Positions 4,941 to 5,146 of a DNA stretch of 5,146 bases are shown here, one piece after another. A model generated the notes under the pieces. It worked only from the letters and a program-made list of their open reading frames with translations, did no database searches and was not told where the DNA came from. The stretch comes from CBDVAK01 sp965371945. GTDB taxonomy: Bacteria; Pseudomonadota; Gammaproteobacteria; Competibacterales; JAHEDQ01. Location of the stretch: the NCBI GenBank assembly GCA_965371945.1, contig CBDVAK010000257.1, forward strand, positions 1 to 5,146, given 5' to 3'. The position numbers were made by a program, and so were the translations under genes. The first letter of the stretch is position 1, and every line of letters begins with the position of its first letter.

Positions 4941-5146
4941 TTGAAACTCAGCAGCAGTTTTGCAGACGGCAGCACAATCCCCGCGGAATTTGCTTTCTGT
5001 GTCCCCGCGGACCCCGGGCCGGTCACTCTGGGAGCCAATCGCAACCCCGGATTGCGCTGGAGCGACGTGCCGGACGGGACGGCCTCGCTGGTGTTGATCT
5101 GCCACGATCCCGATGTTCCCTCCAAACCCGACGACGTCAACCAGCC
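4941..5146 (+). CDS. PEBP (YbhB/YbcL, Raf-kinase-inhibitor-like) family protein, N-terminal part (cut by right edge)
   Basis: From TTG 4941 the frame is open for 68 codons to the window end. MKLSSSFADGSTIPAEFAF is followed by VTLGANRNPGLRWSDVPDGT (28-47), and ICHDPDVPS (53-61) carries the PEBP ligand-site signature D-P-D-x-P. The N-x-x-P-x-L-x-W arrangement (34-40) and the F-x-D-G-x-x-I-P opening are typical of bacterial YbhB/YbcL proteins. Their biochemical role is poorly defined; they bind anions or phospholipid-like ligands, and some act as small secreted or cytoplasmic modulators. No signal peptide is visible, so a cytoplasmic location is likely. It lies 107 bases after adk on the same strand, with a stem-loop between them, and may have its own promoter. 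Its C-terminal part lies outside the window. The start codon is unusual (TTG) but well supported by GAGG upstream. Confidence 0.85.
   Translation, partial: MKLSSSFADGSTIPAEFAFCVPADPGPVTLGANRNPGLRWSDVPDGTASLVLICHDPDVPSKPDDVNQ

Noticed and set aside
4796..5140. Minus-strand frame of 114 aa opposite the adk end and the PEBP start
   Set aside because: The plus strand carries two recognisable proteins here; the minus frame has no motif and spans an intergenic hairpin.

Overview
The window looks like a piece of a GC-rich proteobacterial chromosome, most likely gammaproteobacterial. This rests on base composition and codon use, Shine-Dalgarno-type ribosome binding sites, tight gene packing, a short-form adenylate kinase, and a PEBP (YbhB/YbcL-type) gene next door. 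No rRNA, tRNA, CRISPR array, insertion sequence or phage gene is visible. Genus-level assignment is not possible from the sequence alone.

Layout. From left to right: (1) the N-terminal 149 codons of a Gfo/Idh/MocA-family NAD(P)-dependent sugar oxidoreductase on the minus strand, running off the left edge. (2) A divergent 126-bp gap, then a plus-strand integral-membrane glycosyltransferase of the ArnT/PMT_2 (GT39/GT83) type, 487 aa. (3) A small charged minus-strand protein whose 3' end overlaps the glycosyltransferase tail antisense. (4) A minus-strand pair joined by an ATGA overlap: a DegT/DnrJ/EryC1/StrS PLP sugar aminotransferase followed by a single-domain DPM1-type GT2 glycosyltransferase. 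(5) A 178-bp divergent control region containing a 14-bp perfect palindrome and candidate promoters in both directions. (6) Plus-strand adk, short LID-less type. (7) The start of a plus-strand PEBP-family gene with a TTG start, cut by the right edge.

How the genes may work together (inference). The four sugar genes resemble the logic of the ArnB-ArnC-ArnT system. An aminotransferase makes an amino sugar nucleotide, a cytoplasmic GT2 loads a sugar onto a polyprenyl phosphate, and a polytopic transferase uses that lipid-linked donor on the periplasmic side. The oxidoreductase could supply the keto-sugar substrate, as WlbA/WbpB does in 2,3-diamino sugar pathways. The acceptor (lipid A, LPS core, another glycan or protein) cannot be read from this window. 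adk and the PEBP gene look like unrelated neighbours.

The points most worth a second look are: the presumptive ArnB/C/T-like module split over two strands; an Asp-to-Asn change in the first acidic motif of the membrane transferase; a Gly-to-Trp change in the PLP-phosphate loop of the aminotransferase; the small convergently overlapping protein; and dyads sitting in the spacers of two candidate promoters. None of these alone shows a novel system.
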